Below are positions 45,375-56,483 of a stretch of 64,000 nucleotides of DNA, piece by piece. This stretch comes from WTGA01 sp965231865 (GTDB lineage: Bacteria > Pseudomonadota > Gammaproteobacteria > Arenicellales > Poriferihabitantaceae), in the NCBI GenBank assembly GCA_965231865.1, contig CBDDOJ010000002.1, positions 682,001 to 746,000 on the forward strand, read 5' to 3'. Under the pieces are notes generated by a model that saw only the letters and a program-made list of their open reading frames with translations, was not told the origin of the DNA and ran no database searches. Made by a program: the position numbers and the translations under genes. Position 1 is the first letter of the stretch; every line of letters begins with the position of its first letter.

Positions 45375-46244
45375 ATGGTACTGGATGATCTTGAAAAGAT
45401 AAAGGACGAAATCCCGTTCGAAAGCCCGGTCAATCCGGTTGAGCTGAACCTGGACAGTGAAATCCAGTTTCATTGCCACAAGGGGATTTCCTGCTTCAAT
45501 GAATGTTGCCGGAATATCGATATTACCCTGACTCCGTACGATATTTTGAGACTGAAACGCCGGTTCGGCCTGTCGTCCTCCGAATGGGTCAACCAGTTTA
45601 CCCTGCCATACCCCATGGATGCCCATGAGATGCCAGGTTTGAAGCTGGCCACCCGGCCAGGGACCACGGCGTGTGTTTTTCTGCGGGAAGAAGGATGCAG
45701 TGTCTATGAGGACCGCCCGGCCGCGTGTCGGCTGTATGCCATGGGCTCCATGGCTGTCCGCAAACAGGGTAGCGCGGAAGTGGAAGAGATTTATTTCATG
45801 GTCAAGGAGGCACACTGCAAGGGCCATGAAGAACCCCGGAAACTGACGGTCCGGACCTATCTCGAGGAACAGGGATTGCTCGAGTACCAGGAATTCAATC
45901 GAAGCTGGCGGGATATCGTGCTGAAAAAACGCTCATCCGGCCCGACGGTGGGGAAGCCGTCGCCGCGTTCCATGCAGTTGTTTGACATGTGCAGCTACGA
46001 CATTGACAGTTTCCGGAAATTTTTCAACAGTCCCGGGTTTGCCGAAGTCTTCGACCTGGAAGAGGACGAGAAGCAGGCATTGAACGAAAACGAGGACCGG
46101 CTGTTTCAGTTTTCCTGCCGTTTTCTGAAACAGGTGCTGTACGGAGAGCGGTCCATTGCTGTGCGGCCCGATGCCCGGGACCGCAGGATACAACGCAGGG
46201 AACACCCAGAGACTGCCGCTGAAAGCGATGGCCCTGAGCTGTGA
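45375..46244 (+). CDS. YkgJ-family cysteine-cluster protein
   Basis: 289 residues. Cysteines typical of the YkgJ/UPF0153 cluster: CHKGISCFNECCRNIDITLTP, TACVFLREEGCSVYEDRPAACRLY, and HCKG further on. The cluster binds a metal (zinc or iron-sulfur), function unknown. The C-terminal ~90 residues, with MQLFDMCSYDIDSFRKFF, are an extension found in the longer gammaproteobacterial members. It is monocistronic, divergent from glmU. Confidence 0.8.
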   Translation: MVLDDLEKIKDEIPFESPVNPVELNLDSEIQFHCHKGISCFNECCRNIDITLTPYDILRLKRRFGLSSSEWVNQFTLPYPMDAHEMPGLKLATRPGTTACVFLREEGCSVYEDRPAACRLYAMGSMAVRKQGSAEVEEIYFMVKEAHCKGHEEPRKLTVRTYLEEQGLLEYQEFNRSWRDIVLKKRSSGPTVGKPSPRSMQLFDMCSYDIDSFRKFFNSPGFAEVFDLEEDEKQALNENEDRLFQFSCRFLKQVLYGERSIAVRPDARDRRIQRREHPETAAESDGPEL

Positions 46245-46605
46245 GGAGGCGTTTGGTCCTGCGTTGGGTTAGGCCGCGTTCCGCGACGGCATTTGGCTCT
46301 GTTCAAGGGGCCATCTGCTGGCGAGTCTGATCCAGCCGGGTGTGTGATTTCACCGATTGTTGTCCGTCCCTTTTGATCTGGGAACTGCGCAACTGGTGGG
46401 TGGTCCATTGGGCGAATAAAACGGGGACCACCACGTAAACCCAGGATGCCAGGCACTGGTTTTCAGGTTCTTGGCGTACGATATTTCCCGTTTCGTGAGG
46501 CGGCCCCTGATTCCGTTCAGGATGATCCGGTTTACGATTGATAAACAGATACTGTTGCTGTAGGGTTTTTCAAACAAACAACACTAACTTTAACAAGAGG
46601 TGTTT
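46245..46605. other. Gap between the YkgJ gene and the antitoxin-like gene
   Basis: About 360 bp. A start-less minus-strand open frame (about 46320-46555) encodes a hydrophobic segment CLASWVYVVVPVLFAQW and could be a fragment of a small membrane protein. AACAAGAGG before 46606 is the ribosome-binding site of the next gene. Confidence 0.3.
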
Positions 46606-47034
46606 ATGGAAAAATACAAACCTCTTGCGGATCATCTGCGTGAATCGTCGCAAGATACCTTGTCCATGACTTTCGATGAAATCGAACAGATCATCGGAGG
46701 CAAACTGCCTCCATCGGCCTTCGAATACCGGGCATGGTGGTCGAACAATCCGACAAACAGTGTGATGACTCATGCCTGGCTTGGGGCCGGGTACAAGACG
46801 GTGCGTGTGGATATGCCGGGTCGTACACTGGAGTTCCAAAAGGTCTCACCGGAAGAACCATCAACCGGAATGGACGGTGGCCAACCGTCCCGAAAAGAAC
46901 CCCATCCCTTCGAATCAGATGCCAACACCGATTTTTATTTCAATATCTTCGGCGCACTCAAGGGCACGGTGACCATCACAGCAGGCACGGATCCGACTTC
47001 GCCGGTCGGCGAAGAATGGGAGATCGTACGGTAA
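46606..47034 (+). CDS. DUF7662-like domain fused to an antitoxin-type tail
   Basis: 142 residues from ATG 46606. Residues 1-75 (MEKYKPLADHLRESS, SMTFDEIEQIIGGKLPPSAF, YRAWWSNNPTNSVMTHAWLG) resemble the small DUF7662 family. The last ~35 residues (YFNIFGALKGTVTITAGTD, then PVGEEWEIV) resemble the C-terminal toxin-binding tail of VapB/AbrB-type antitoxins, which often read FGALKGTV. Six bases later a truncated PIN toxin begins, so this is the antitoxin position of a VapBC module. The fusion looks like replacement of the DNA-binding half. Confidence 0.55.
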   Translation: MEKYKPLADHLRESSQDTLSMTFDEIEQIIGGKLPPSAFEYRAWWSNNPTNSVMTHAWLGAGYKTVRVDMPGRTLEFQKVSPEEPSTGMDGGQPSRKEPHPFESDANTDFYFNIFGALKGTVTITAGTDPTSPVGEEWEIVR

Positions 47035-47040
47035 CCGACG

Positions 47041-47277
47041 ATGTTTGGCTTTCTGCTTGATACCTGCGCTGTGATTTGGAGGATGAACGGTGATTGCTTG
47101 CGGGAACCAGCAAGGAGTGTGTTCAGGGAGGTACGCACTAAACCGTTTCTGGCCTCTCCAGCGACCGCGTGGGAAATCGCCATGCTTGCAGAAAACGGGT
47201 ATCAGGTTTCTGTGGAACGGAAGAAAGTTGCTGAACGGGGTGGTCATAAAATGTCTGGTCATTCCGCTTTTCCATGA
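47041..47277 (+). pseudogene. VapC-type PIN toxin, 3' truncated
   Basis: 78 codons. FLLDTCAVIW carries the first PIN-domain Asp, and ASPATAWEIAMLAENGY is the second acidic region (Glu). The third and fourth acidic residues and about 50 C-terminal residues are missing; the frame instead runs out over the rimO start. The module should therefore lack RNase activity. Spacing of 6 bp from the antitoxin-like gene fits an operon. Confidence 0.7.
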
Positions 47278-48614
47278 ATCGCTCCATTCCCGGAAAAGTG
47301 GGATTTGTCAGCCTGGGTTGTGCCAAGGCAACCGTGGATTCCGAGCGCATCCTGACAGAATTGCGGGTGCAGGGATACCAGATGTGTTCCGGGTTTGCCG
47401 AAGCCGACCTGGTCATTGTCAACACTTGTGGATTTATTGACGCCGCCATTGAGGAATCCCTGGAAGCCATCGGCGAGGCGATGGAAGAAAACGGCAGGGT
47501 GATTGTGACCGGCTGTCTGGGGGCCAAGGGGGACATCGTGCAGGAGAACCACCCCAATGTTCTGGCGGTCACCGGGCCCCAGGCCACCGAAGAAGTGATG
47601 GAGGCCGTGCATCACCATTTGCCGCCGGTCCATGATCCGTTTGTGGACCTGGTACCTCCGGGAGGAATCAAGCTGACCCCCCGGCATTACGCCTACCTGA
47701 AAATTGCCGAGGGATGCAATCACCGGTGTACATTCTGCATCATCCCGCAAATGCGCGGGAAGCTGGTGAGTCGCCCTGCCGCCGAGGTGCTCCAGGAAGC
47801 CGAAGCACTGGTCAGTGCCGGAGTCCGGGAATTGCTGGTGGTTTCCCAGGATACGAGCGCCTATGGGCTGGATATCCGATACAGGACGGATTTTTACGGT
47901 GCGACGCCGGTTCGTTCCCATATCCAGGATTTGTCCGTCGCCCTGGGCAGGCTGGGGGTATGGGTTCGGCTGCATTATGTGTATCCGTATCCCCATGTGG
48001 ATCATCTCATTCCGTTGATGGCAGAGGGATGGCTGCTGCCCTACCTGGATGTGCCGTTCCAGCATGCCAGCCGCTCCGTATTGAAAGCCATGCGGCGGCC
48101 AGCGCACAGTGAAAAGGTATTGAACCGGCTGCACAAGTGGAAAACGGTCTGTCCCGACCTCACCGTGCGAAGCACCTTTATCGTTGGCTTTCCCGGGGAG
48201 ACGGACGAGGATTTTGAGGTCCTGCTGCAGTTTCTGGACGATGCGCAGATTGACCGGGCAGGATGTTTCAAGTATTCAGCGGTGGATGGGGCCACTGCAA
48301 ACGCCATAGACGGCCACGTTCCCGAAGCGTTGAAACAGGAACGGTATGATCAATTCATGGCGCACCAGGCGGTCATCTCGGCCACCCTGCTGCTGCAGAA
48401 AGTCGGGAAAGAGATGGAAGTGATCATTGACCAGGTTGACGGCAGTCAGGCCATTGCAAGGAGCCAGGGTGATGCCCCGGAAGTGGATGGGATTGTAGAG
48501 GTCAGCCAGGTTCTGGAGGAGGTCGTTCCCGGGGACATCCTTCGAGTTGAAATCACCGGGGCCACAGACTACGATTTGATGGCCCGGCCGGCCAGGTCCA
48601 GATCAGGGGCCTGA
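47274..48614 (+). CDS. rimO: Ribosomal protein S12 methylthiotransferase
   Basis: 446 residues. N-terminal MTTase domain with Cys16, Cys52 and Cys81 (VSLGCAKATVDSE, VNTCGFIDAA, VTGCLGAK); radical-SAM CxxxCxxC at 148-155 (EGCNHRCTFCIIP); C-terminal TRAM domain. RimO rather than MiaB by FVSLGCAKATVDSE and FIVGFPGETDEDF. It adds a methylthio group to Asp88 of S12. The start codon overlaps the truncated vapC frame. Confidence 0.97.
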   Translation: MNRSIPGKVGFVSLGCAKATVDSERILTELRVQGYQMCSGFAEADLVIVNTCGFIDAAIEESLEAIGEAMEENGRVIVTGCLGAKGDIVQENHPNVLAVTGPQATEEVMEAVHHHLPPVHDPFVDLVPPGGIKLTPRHYAYLKIAEGCNHRCTFCIIPQMRGKLVSRPAAEVLQEAEALVSAGVRELLVVSQDTSAYGLDIRYRTDFYGATPVRSHIQDLSVALGRLGVWVRLHYVYPYPHVDHLIPLMAEGWLLPYLDVPFQHASRSVLKAMRRPAHSEKVLNRLHKWKTVCPDLTVRSTFIVGFPGETDEDFEVLLQFLDDAQIDRAGCFKYSAVDGATANAIDGHVPEALKQERYDQFMAHQAVISATLLLQKVGKEMEVIIDQVDGSQAIARSQGDAPEVDGIVEVSQVLEEVVPGDILRVEITGATDYDLMARPARSRSGA

Positions 48615-48706
48615 AACACGCATTGTGACCCATGGATATGCTTGAATAACCGCTGCTGTCCCCCATTTATTCAGTAGGTTTATTTGAAGAATATGTGGGG
48701 TGTTCC

Positions 48707-51301
<2,595 letters not shown>

Positions 51302-51404
51302 TTGCATCCTGCCGGGTTGGAGATCAAAAAAGAATTCGAGACGGGTTGTCGGGCATCTGCTACCATCTTTGCCCCAGGACAACTTTTCTGGAGAGCATCT
51401 TGCT

Positions 51405-51686
51405 ATGCCGGACAAACTACCCAAAGATGAGCTTCAGCGGAGTTCCTCACGCGACAGGACTGCACCAGCCGCCAGGCAAGAGAGTGTATCCAGTGTTGCT
51501 GTAGCCGATGAGGTTTCTGTTGAGCAACTGGAGGAATTTTTCATACAGGCACGTCAAACGGTGGAACCGATTATACGTCGTGAGGCAGAGAATAAAATCG
51601 CGAATGAAGACATTCTGTTTTTTGCCAACAGACGGTATCGACCTTTGTATGCGTATGAAGCAATAGGATTGCATCGCAGTCCCTGA
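51405..51686 (+). CDS. Hypothetical protein (93 aa)
   Basis: ATG 51405 with GGAGAG 12 bases upstream. The N-terminus is polar and probably disordered (KDELQRSSSRDRT), then a helical segment VSVEQLEEFFIQARQTVEPI, ending FANRRYRPLYAYEAIGLHRS. No family recognised. It lies about 100 bp after clpB and 34 bp before the FitA-like antitoxin gene. An upstream in-frame start at 51288 would overlap clpB. Confidence 0.5.
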   Translation: MPDKLPKDELQRSSSRDRTAPAARQESVSSVAVADEVSVEQLEEFFIQARQTVEPIIRREAENKIANEDILFFANRRYRPLYAYEAIGLHRSP

Positions 51687-51720
51687 ACCTGAATTCCTGT
51701 ACACTTTGGAGGACATGACC

Positions 51721-51963
51721 ATGGCAAGTATCACTATCCGCAATCTGGATGACCAGGTAAAGGCGCTCCTGCGGGTGCGTGCAGCCGAGCACCATCGTTC
51801 CATGGAAGAGGAAGTACGGGTGATCTTGCGTGAAGCGGTTGGACTCAAGCCGGGTTCCCGTAATTTGGCAGAAATCGCCCAAGCCTATTTCGGGCCGGAC
51901 AATGGCGTAGACCTGGAGTTGCCGCCGCGCGGGCCGGGGCGGGAACCTCCGGCTTTCGATTAA
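51721..51963 (+). CDS. FitA-like ribbon-helix-helix antitoxin
   Basis: 80 residues from ATG 51721, with GGAGG eight bases upstream. MASITIRNLDDQVKALLRVR and HHRSMEEEVRVILREAV are the RHH DNA-binding region of FitA/VapB antitoxins; the Pro-rich tail would bind the toxin. A FitB-type PIN toxin starts 11 bp later but is cut after 24 codons. The antitoxin frame is complete. Confidence 0.85.
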   Translation: MASITIRNLDDQVKALLRVRAAEHHRSMEEEVRVILREAVGLKPGSRNLAEIAQAYFGPDNGVDLELPPRGPGREPPAFD

Positions 51964-51973
51964 GTGCTCGGTC

Positions 51974-52048
51974 ATGCCCTTTCTGTTGGACAGCAGCGTG
52001 GTGTCCGAACTGGTCCGCAGGGTATGCAATCTCTGGACAGCGCATTGA
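51974..52048 (+). pseudogene. FitB/VapC PIN toxin, only the first 24 codons
   Basis: MPFLLDSSVVSELVR is the standard PIN N-terminus with the first catalytic Asp. The frame departs from the family after Arg16 and stops at 52046. The remaining ~110 residues are not found downstream; a TnpB gene lies there instead. Confidence 0.8.
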
Positions 52049-52186
52049 ATGAAACAATCGGGGATTATATATTTCGCTTGACAGACGAAAAGATCACATT
52101 TCTACTTTCCATCGACATCTCAGGTTAATGTTGATCTCAGGTATTTATTGCCCACCAAACCGAATATAACGAGTATAATCGAAGTC

Positions 52187-53422
52187 ATGGAGTACCGGGG
52201 CATCCGCTATCGTCTTTACCCAAAGACCAGACAAAAGGCTGAAATACTTCACCAGTGCCTGGGCGCCACCCGCTTTGTGTGGAATCATTTCCTTGCCCGG
52301 AACAGGCAAATGATGGAAGCCCACCGCAACGATGAGTCCTTGCCCCGCCCGAAGGTTTCGTTTTTCTCATTGGGAAAGGAGTTTGTCCAGTTAAGACGAC
52401 AAACCGACTGGCTGCAGAAACTCCCCTGTGCACCAATCCGGTACACCCTGAAATATCAAGCGGATGCCTGGAAGCAGTGCTTTGAGTCGGGAAAGGGCTT
52501 TCCGAAGTTCCAATCCCGGGCCAGCCATTCCGATTCCGTGACGTTTGTGAAAGGAACCTTCCAGTTGAACGGGAATTCCCTGCATTTACAGAAGATTGGA
52601 CAGGTGGTGTTGAGCGGAAGCCACCCGTATGCCGATGCTGAACCGGTATCGGTGGTGATCCAACAGGAAGGGAACCGGTTCTATGCCACCGTGAGTTACC
52701 AGATGGAGACCATTCAAAGGAATGACAATGGCAAGGCCATTGGCGTGGATATGAATGTCCGGCAATTTGCGACCAGTGAAGGGGAGATCCGGCGAATGCC
52801 CCGGCTTGACCGGCTCGAAGCCAGGAGAAGGCGGTATCAACGCATGATGGCCAGGAGACAGAAGCCGACGAAACGGAAGAAAAAAGACGGTACGATGGTG
52901 TATACCAACGGCTCGAAGCGTTATGAAGCGGCCCGGATCAAAAGTGCCAGGGTCAGTCGCAAGATCAGGCATATCCGAGGCAACTGGCATCACCAGGAAT
53001 CGAGAAAGATTGCGGATCAGTCCCAGTACGTGGTGGTTGAGAACCTGAACACCCGGGGCATGACGAAGTCTGCGAAGGGGGATAGGGAGAATCCGGGCCG
53101 GAACGTCAAACAGAAGTCGGGGTTGAACCGGGAAATCCTGAACACCGGCTGGTCGGGATTCAAACAGAAACTCGGCTACAAATCGGAGTTGATTGAGGTC
53201 GACCCCCGAAATACCAGTCGAAGGTGTCATGCGTGTGGACACATCGACCAGGACAACCGCAGGACGCAAGACCAATTCAGGTGCGTCGAATGCGGACATC
53301 AGGACAATGCGGACATCAATGCTGCATTGAATATTTTAGCCCTGGGGACTCGGGTGGTTGGACGTGGGAGAGGCGATTGCGTTGGCAACCTCAATGATCC
53401 GTCAAGAAAATATACGGATTGA
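52187..53422 (+). CDS. tnpB: TnpB, IS200/IS605-type RNA-guided nuclease
   Basis: 411 residues from ATG 52187 (MEYRGIRYRLYPKTRQK). RuvC residues are all present: D188 (GVDMNVRQF), E285 (VVVENLNTRGM) and D376 (QDNADINAALNI). Zinc-finger cysteines C347, C350, C366 and C369. In this family the guide (omega) RNA overlaps the 3' end of the gene and the right element end. No TnpA transposase is present, so this is an IS1341-like stand-alone unit, mobile only in trans. It replaces the missing part of the PIN toxin gene. Confidence 0.92.
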   Translation: MEYRGIRYRLYPKTRQKAEILHQCLGATRFVWNHFLARNRQMMEAHRNDESLPRPKVSFFSLGKEFVQLRRQTDWLQKLPCAPIRYTLKYQADAWKQCFESGKGFPKFQSRASHSDSVTFVKGTFQLNGNSLHLQKIGQVVLSGSHPYADAEPVSVVIQQEGNRFYATVSYQMETIQRNDNGKAIGVDMNVRQFATSEGEIRRMPRLDRLEARRRRYQRMMARRQKPTKRKKKDGTMVYTNGSKRYEAARIKSARVSRKIRHIRGNWHHQESRKIADQSQYVVVENLNTRGMTKSAKGDRENPGRNVKQKSGLNREILNTGWSGFKQKLGYKSELIEVDPRNTSRRCHACGHIDQDNRRTQDQFRCVECGHQDNADINAALNILALGTRVVGRGRGDCVGNLNDPSRKYTD

Positions 53423-53558
53423 TTTTTTCAATTTAAGTGTATAAGTCCCAAACAATCGCACGTTGAAGAACACACGGTGAGGGAGAGGGGCAAACGCCCG
53501 GTGTCGATAATGTGGGCGAAATAAATCCTTACGAACAAAATTGAGATGACAATGTCTG
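53423..53558 (+). other. Probable omega-RNA 3' part and right end of the TnpB element
   Basis: The segment just after tnpB contains ATATACGGATTGATTTTTTC and the hairpin GGGCAAACGCCC. By analogy with other TnpB loci the scaffold RNA would end near the element boundary, with the guide just outside. The exact right end is not resolved. Confidence 0.3.
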
Positions 53559-53927
53559 ATGAGCAAATACATATCACAAGGTACTGTCCGTATTGCAATA
53601 TCTGGAAAAAGAGGAGGTGAACTATATTTTTCGCCAAATGCCAAATTCTCCATCACTCCACCTTGGGACGAAAAGAAGTCTTACGGTGTTTTTATTCCGA
53701 GCAAGTTAAAAAAACAAGAAAATAGCTCTACCGATAAGGAATCATCGTGTTCAGAAGCTTTTTTGGTAACAGAAAGAGAGGTGAAAATTCATGGAATGGA
53801 GGCATTGAACTTACGTACTGAGCTTGGATTAGCAGCAATCAACAAAACACTGGTCGAAGTGGAGGTTACAGTTGACGAAAAATTGACCCTGAATTCTATT
53901 TCCATCCCCGCATCTGTACAGAAGTGA
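53559..53927 (+). CDS. Small protein of the SIR2 operon, unknown family
   Basis: 122 residues from ATG 53559; ribosome-binding site weak. Begins MSKYISQGTVRIAISGKRGG and contains FSITPPWDEKKSYGVFIPSK, with a charged middle and a beta-rich C-terminal part (LVEVEVTVDEKLTLNSISIP). No transmembrane segment or known domain. The stop TGA overlaps the GTG start of the SIR2 gene, so the two are coupled. As small partner of a SIR2 enzyme it could be an inhibitor, sensor or chaperone; none of this is shown. Confidence 0.65.
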   Translation: MSKYISQGTVRIAISGKRGGELYFSPNAKFSITPPWDEKKSYGVFIPSKLKKQENSSTDKESSCSEAFLVTEREVKIHGMEALNLRTELGLAAINKTLVEVEVTVDEKLTLNSISIPASVQK

Positions 53928-55618
53928 GTACCACTCCACGTACTGTCTTGTTCTGGGGCGCTGGGGCTACCGCATCGATTGGGTTTCCCACCACTGTGCG
54001 GCAGGGTGAAATTCTACGAGAACTTGCGCCAGAGTCGGGGAGTTGCAGGAACCTGGAGGCCCGGGTACGGAACGCTCTTGGCGATCAGACCCAGAAAAAA
54101 TGGATTGACGCAGTTTGCGACCTGCTCAAGATACTTGGTGACGGTGGCGATTCCAAGGACAATGGTATTTCTGCCATGGAGATTCTTCCGCAACAAGTGG
54201 AAGCAATGCGTCGTAACTGGGAAGGTGTCGATGATGAGGCTCTTCGTGCCCGGATCATGGAATTGCGCAGCTTCTATGACTGGCCCGCACTGGTAGCAGC
54301 CATCAATGTCTGTCCGGAGCACGCTCGACATTCCGAGCGCGGAAGTCATGATGCATCGAAAAACGTATCCTTCAAACTCATGGACCTGTCCAATCTTCTG
54401 GATATGCACATCCAGAGCGGGCATGGCTTCCCGGACGAAAAAGACGAATTCCTCGCGCCTCATCGAATTCATGGCGCCCGCAGGGCACTGATTTTGATTA
54501 TCCAGGTCCTGTTTTATGTTATCTGGCATACCTGGGCACGAACATTACATGACCTTGAGCATCACCGGAAATTTGCAGAAGAGCTGGGTCTAAGAATGCA
54601 AAGGGGGGGCATTCACCTTGCAGAGGATGCCGGTAATCCCGGCCGGTTCGAAGAAGATGAATTCATTCTGGGTGATGTCAGCGTTGTATGCTTGAACTGG
54701 GACCCTGTGGGGTTTATGGCGAAGATAGCTGCCAACCGGGACCTCAACCGGGCACCCGACGTTCCGTACATTGGCACACCGGCTCGAAAGCTGCAATTGA
54801 ACCACGATCTCGGTTACTACATTCCTGGTCCAAGGACCCAGCACACATCGGGCAACAGGATATGGCAGCCAATGAGCATCGCCAGTGCCAAGCATCTCAA
54901 TCACCTGGACCATGGATCACAAGTAAGGATGCGAGTAAGTCGGTATCTGTTCCCGCATGGCTGTCTGTGGTGGCGCGAGTGCCCCAATTGCGGAAAGTTG
55001 TCTTCGTATAAGGGTGACAGTTGGACAGTTGACTCGGAAACTCTTCTGCCTCCTCCTCCTTTACAGGCGTTTGTGCATGGAATCGCATACGAAAGCTGGC
55101 TTGATAAAGAAGATAGTGAATGGGGCCGTGGTGGTGTTGACGCCCGAGCCTGTGTTCATTGCGAGACTCTGACCTATGCGCATCACACGCCCGTAGTCAT
55201 GCAGACAAGCTTCAAGACCCGGCCACCACCGTATCTGGAGGAGATTCAGAGAGATATGCGCGTGGTTGTCCAGAAAGCGAATCACATTGTTTTGATGGGA
55301 TATTCCTTGCCCCTGGACGATGTCACCTACCGGGCATTCCTTGCTGCGAGGGTGAATCGGAAGAATAATAGTAGGGATTCAGGCGATACGGTCAAGTGCA
55401 GCGTGATTGACAAGCAAGATGGCTACGAAAACCGTTGGTACTATCCTGATGAGCTTGGAAAAATGGAAAACCATCCCGATGTTGTCACATCTGTATGGAA
55501 TCTCTTTGGAAAGGACAATGTTCGTTACTTCGGCGCAGGTGTTCCCAAAGTATTTCTGGATGGGGATTCGGTTACGGAGCAAGCCGTAGAGAGAATGCTC
55601 ACATGGAAACGATTATAG
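53924..55618 (+). CDS. SIR2-like protein with zinc ribbon, candidate defence effector
   Basis: 564 residues from GTG 53924. Sirtuin-type NAD-binding start VLFWGAGATASIGFPTT (GAGAT at 12-16), NWDP at 258-261 in the position of the sirtuin TxNxD motif, PHG at 344-346 resembling the sirtuin LHG catalytic His, a four-Cys zinc ribbon (CPNC 353-356, CVHC 410-413) and VLMGYSLPLDDVTYRAF near 456. About 240 residues between GAGAT and NWDP are helical and unassigned. Long SIR2-like proteins in bacterial islands are commonly NAD-depleting abortive-infection effectors; the role here is inferred from family and context. Confidence 0.75.
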   Translation: MSTTPRTVLFWGAGATASIGFPTTVRQGEILRELAPESGSCRNLEARVRNALGDQTQKKWIDAVCDLLKILGDGGDSKDNGISAMEILPQQVEAMRRNWEGVDDEALRARIMELRSFYDWPALVAAINVCPEHARHSERGSHDASKNVSFKLMDLSNLLDMHIQSGHGFPDEKDEFLAPHRIHGARRALILIIQVLFYVIWHTWARTLHDLEHHRKFAEELGLRMQRGGIHLAEDAGNPGRFEEDEFILGDVSVVCLNWDPVGFMAKIAANRDLNRAPDVPYIGTPARKLQLNHDLGYYIPGPRTQHTSGNRIWQPMSIASAKHLNHLDHGSQVRMRVSRYLFPHGCLWWRECPNCGKLSSYKGDSWTVDSETLLPPPPLQAFVHGIAYESWLDKEDSEWGRGGVDARACVHCETLTYAHHTPVVMQTSFKTRPPPYLEEIQRDMRVVVQKANHIVLMGYSLPLDDVTYRAFLAARVNRKNNSRDSGDTVKCSVIDKQDGYENRWYYPDELGKMENHPDVVTSVWNLFGKDNVRYFGAGVPKVFLDGDSVTEQAVERMLTWKRL

Positions 55619-55619
55619 A

Positions 55620-55793
55620 GGTCAAAAAATAATGCGAGGTATGCATCCCTGATCGCATCGAGTCGGGCCCGGTGCTTCTTTCCCGACAAGGCCTCAGTTC
55701 CTCGACCGAGGCCGGTTCATCGAGGTTCTCTCGGAACACAGTGATGTCGATGTCATCGAAAAAGCGCTGGATCAAGCCGTAGGTTTTCGACAG
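55620..55793 (-). pseudogene. abiEii: AbiEii-type nucleotidyltransferase toxin fragment
   Basis: The minus strand encodes SLSKTYGLIQRFFDDIDITV followed by FRENLDEPASVEEL, the nucleotidyltransferase core (DDID is the catalytic acidic pair) of AbiEii toxins. A one-base frameshift near 55698 is then needed to continue with ALSGKKHRARLDAIRDAYLA, which also belongs to the family. Both ends of the gene are gone. Confidence 0.75.
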
Positions 55794-55805
55794 GGACGTA
55801 CTGCA

Positions 55806-56060
55806 TCAGAGGCTCTCGGCAGATCGCGCAAGAATTCCCGCTTCCAGATTGGCGCGAACCGCCTGTTCGTGACGGGGTCCGTAGTCGATGCGACGTAGAC
55901 CGTCGGCAGCAACCAGGCACTGCAGGGTTTTGTCGACAGCGACACGATTGCCGAGATCGGCAAAGTCGTCGGGGACCCAGACCTCGTCCGGGTTGGCCGC
56001 CATCCGGGCGAGGAGGGCCGGAACGCAAACCGGTGTCTTGCGTCAAGATTGTCATGTCCG
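55806..56060 (-). pseudogene. abiEi: AbiEi-type antitoxin fragment
   Basis: The frame contains DEVWVPDDFADLGNRVAVDK followed by TLQCLVAADGLRRIDYG, the N-terminal winged helix of AbiEi/DUF6088 antitoxins. The C-terminal repressor half is missing and the frame runs straight into the toxin fragment. Gene order antitoxin-toxin on the minus strand matches intact AbiE operons. Confidence 0.7.
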
Positions 56061-56204
56061 AAGTTCGACATATATTTCCGATGGTTCAGGTGGCATCCGA
56101 AACGTGTTGCAATCTTTGGACAACGAACGTAGTCGGAGCGGGTGTTGAACTTCGTTCTGGTACGGGGGCTTGATAAGTCATTTCAAACGGGCATAGTGGT
56201 CATT

Positions 56205-56483
56205 ATGACCACCGTCTCAATTACCGACCTGAAATCGAATCTGTCGCGCTACCTCCGCGAGGTGCGTCGTGGCGGAGAAATCCAGGTGCTTGACAGAGGC
56301 AAGCCGGTCGTCTGTATAACTCCCCCACTGGCCAGTGGGGACAAGGTGCGCAATTCCCTAATCAGGGCAGGTCTTGTGCGCCCCGGGAAGGGGAGGGCAA
56401 GCGAGATTCTGGATGAACCGCCGCTTGTGTTGTCGGTTGATTTGTTGGCCGCTCTGTCGGAAGAACGCAATGATCGGCTGTGA
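56205..56483 (+). CDS. Phd/YefM-type antitoxin
   Basis: 92 residues from ATG 56205 (MTTVSITDLKSNLSRYLREV); the frame is open from 56142 but homologues begin here. RRGGEIQVLDRGKPVVCITP is the standard Phd DNA-binding domain, and the tail would wrap the toxin. It overlaps the PIN toxin start by four bases. The frame is complete. Confidence 0.85.
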   Translation: MTTVSITDLKSNLSRYLREVRRGGEIQVLDRGKPVVCITPPLASGDKVRNSLIRAGLVRPGKGRASEILDEPPLVLSVDLLAALSEERNDRL

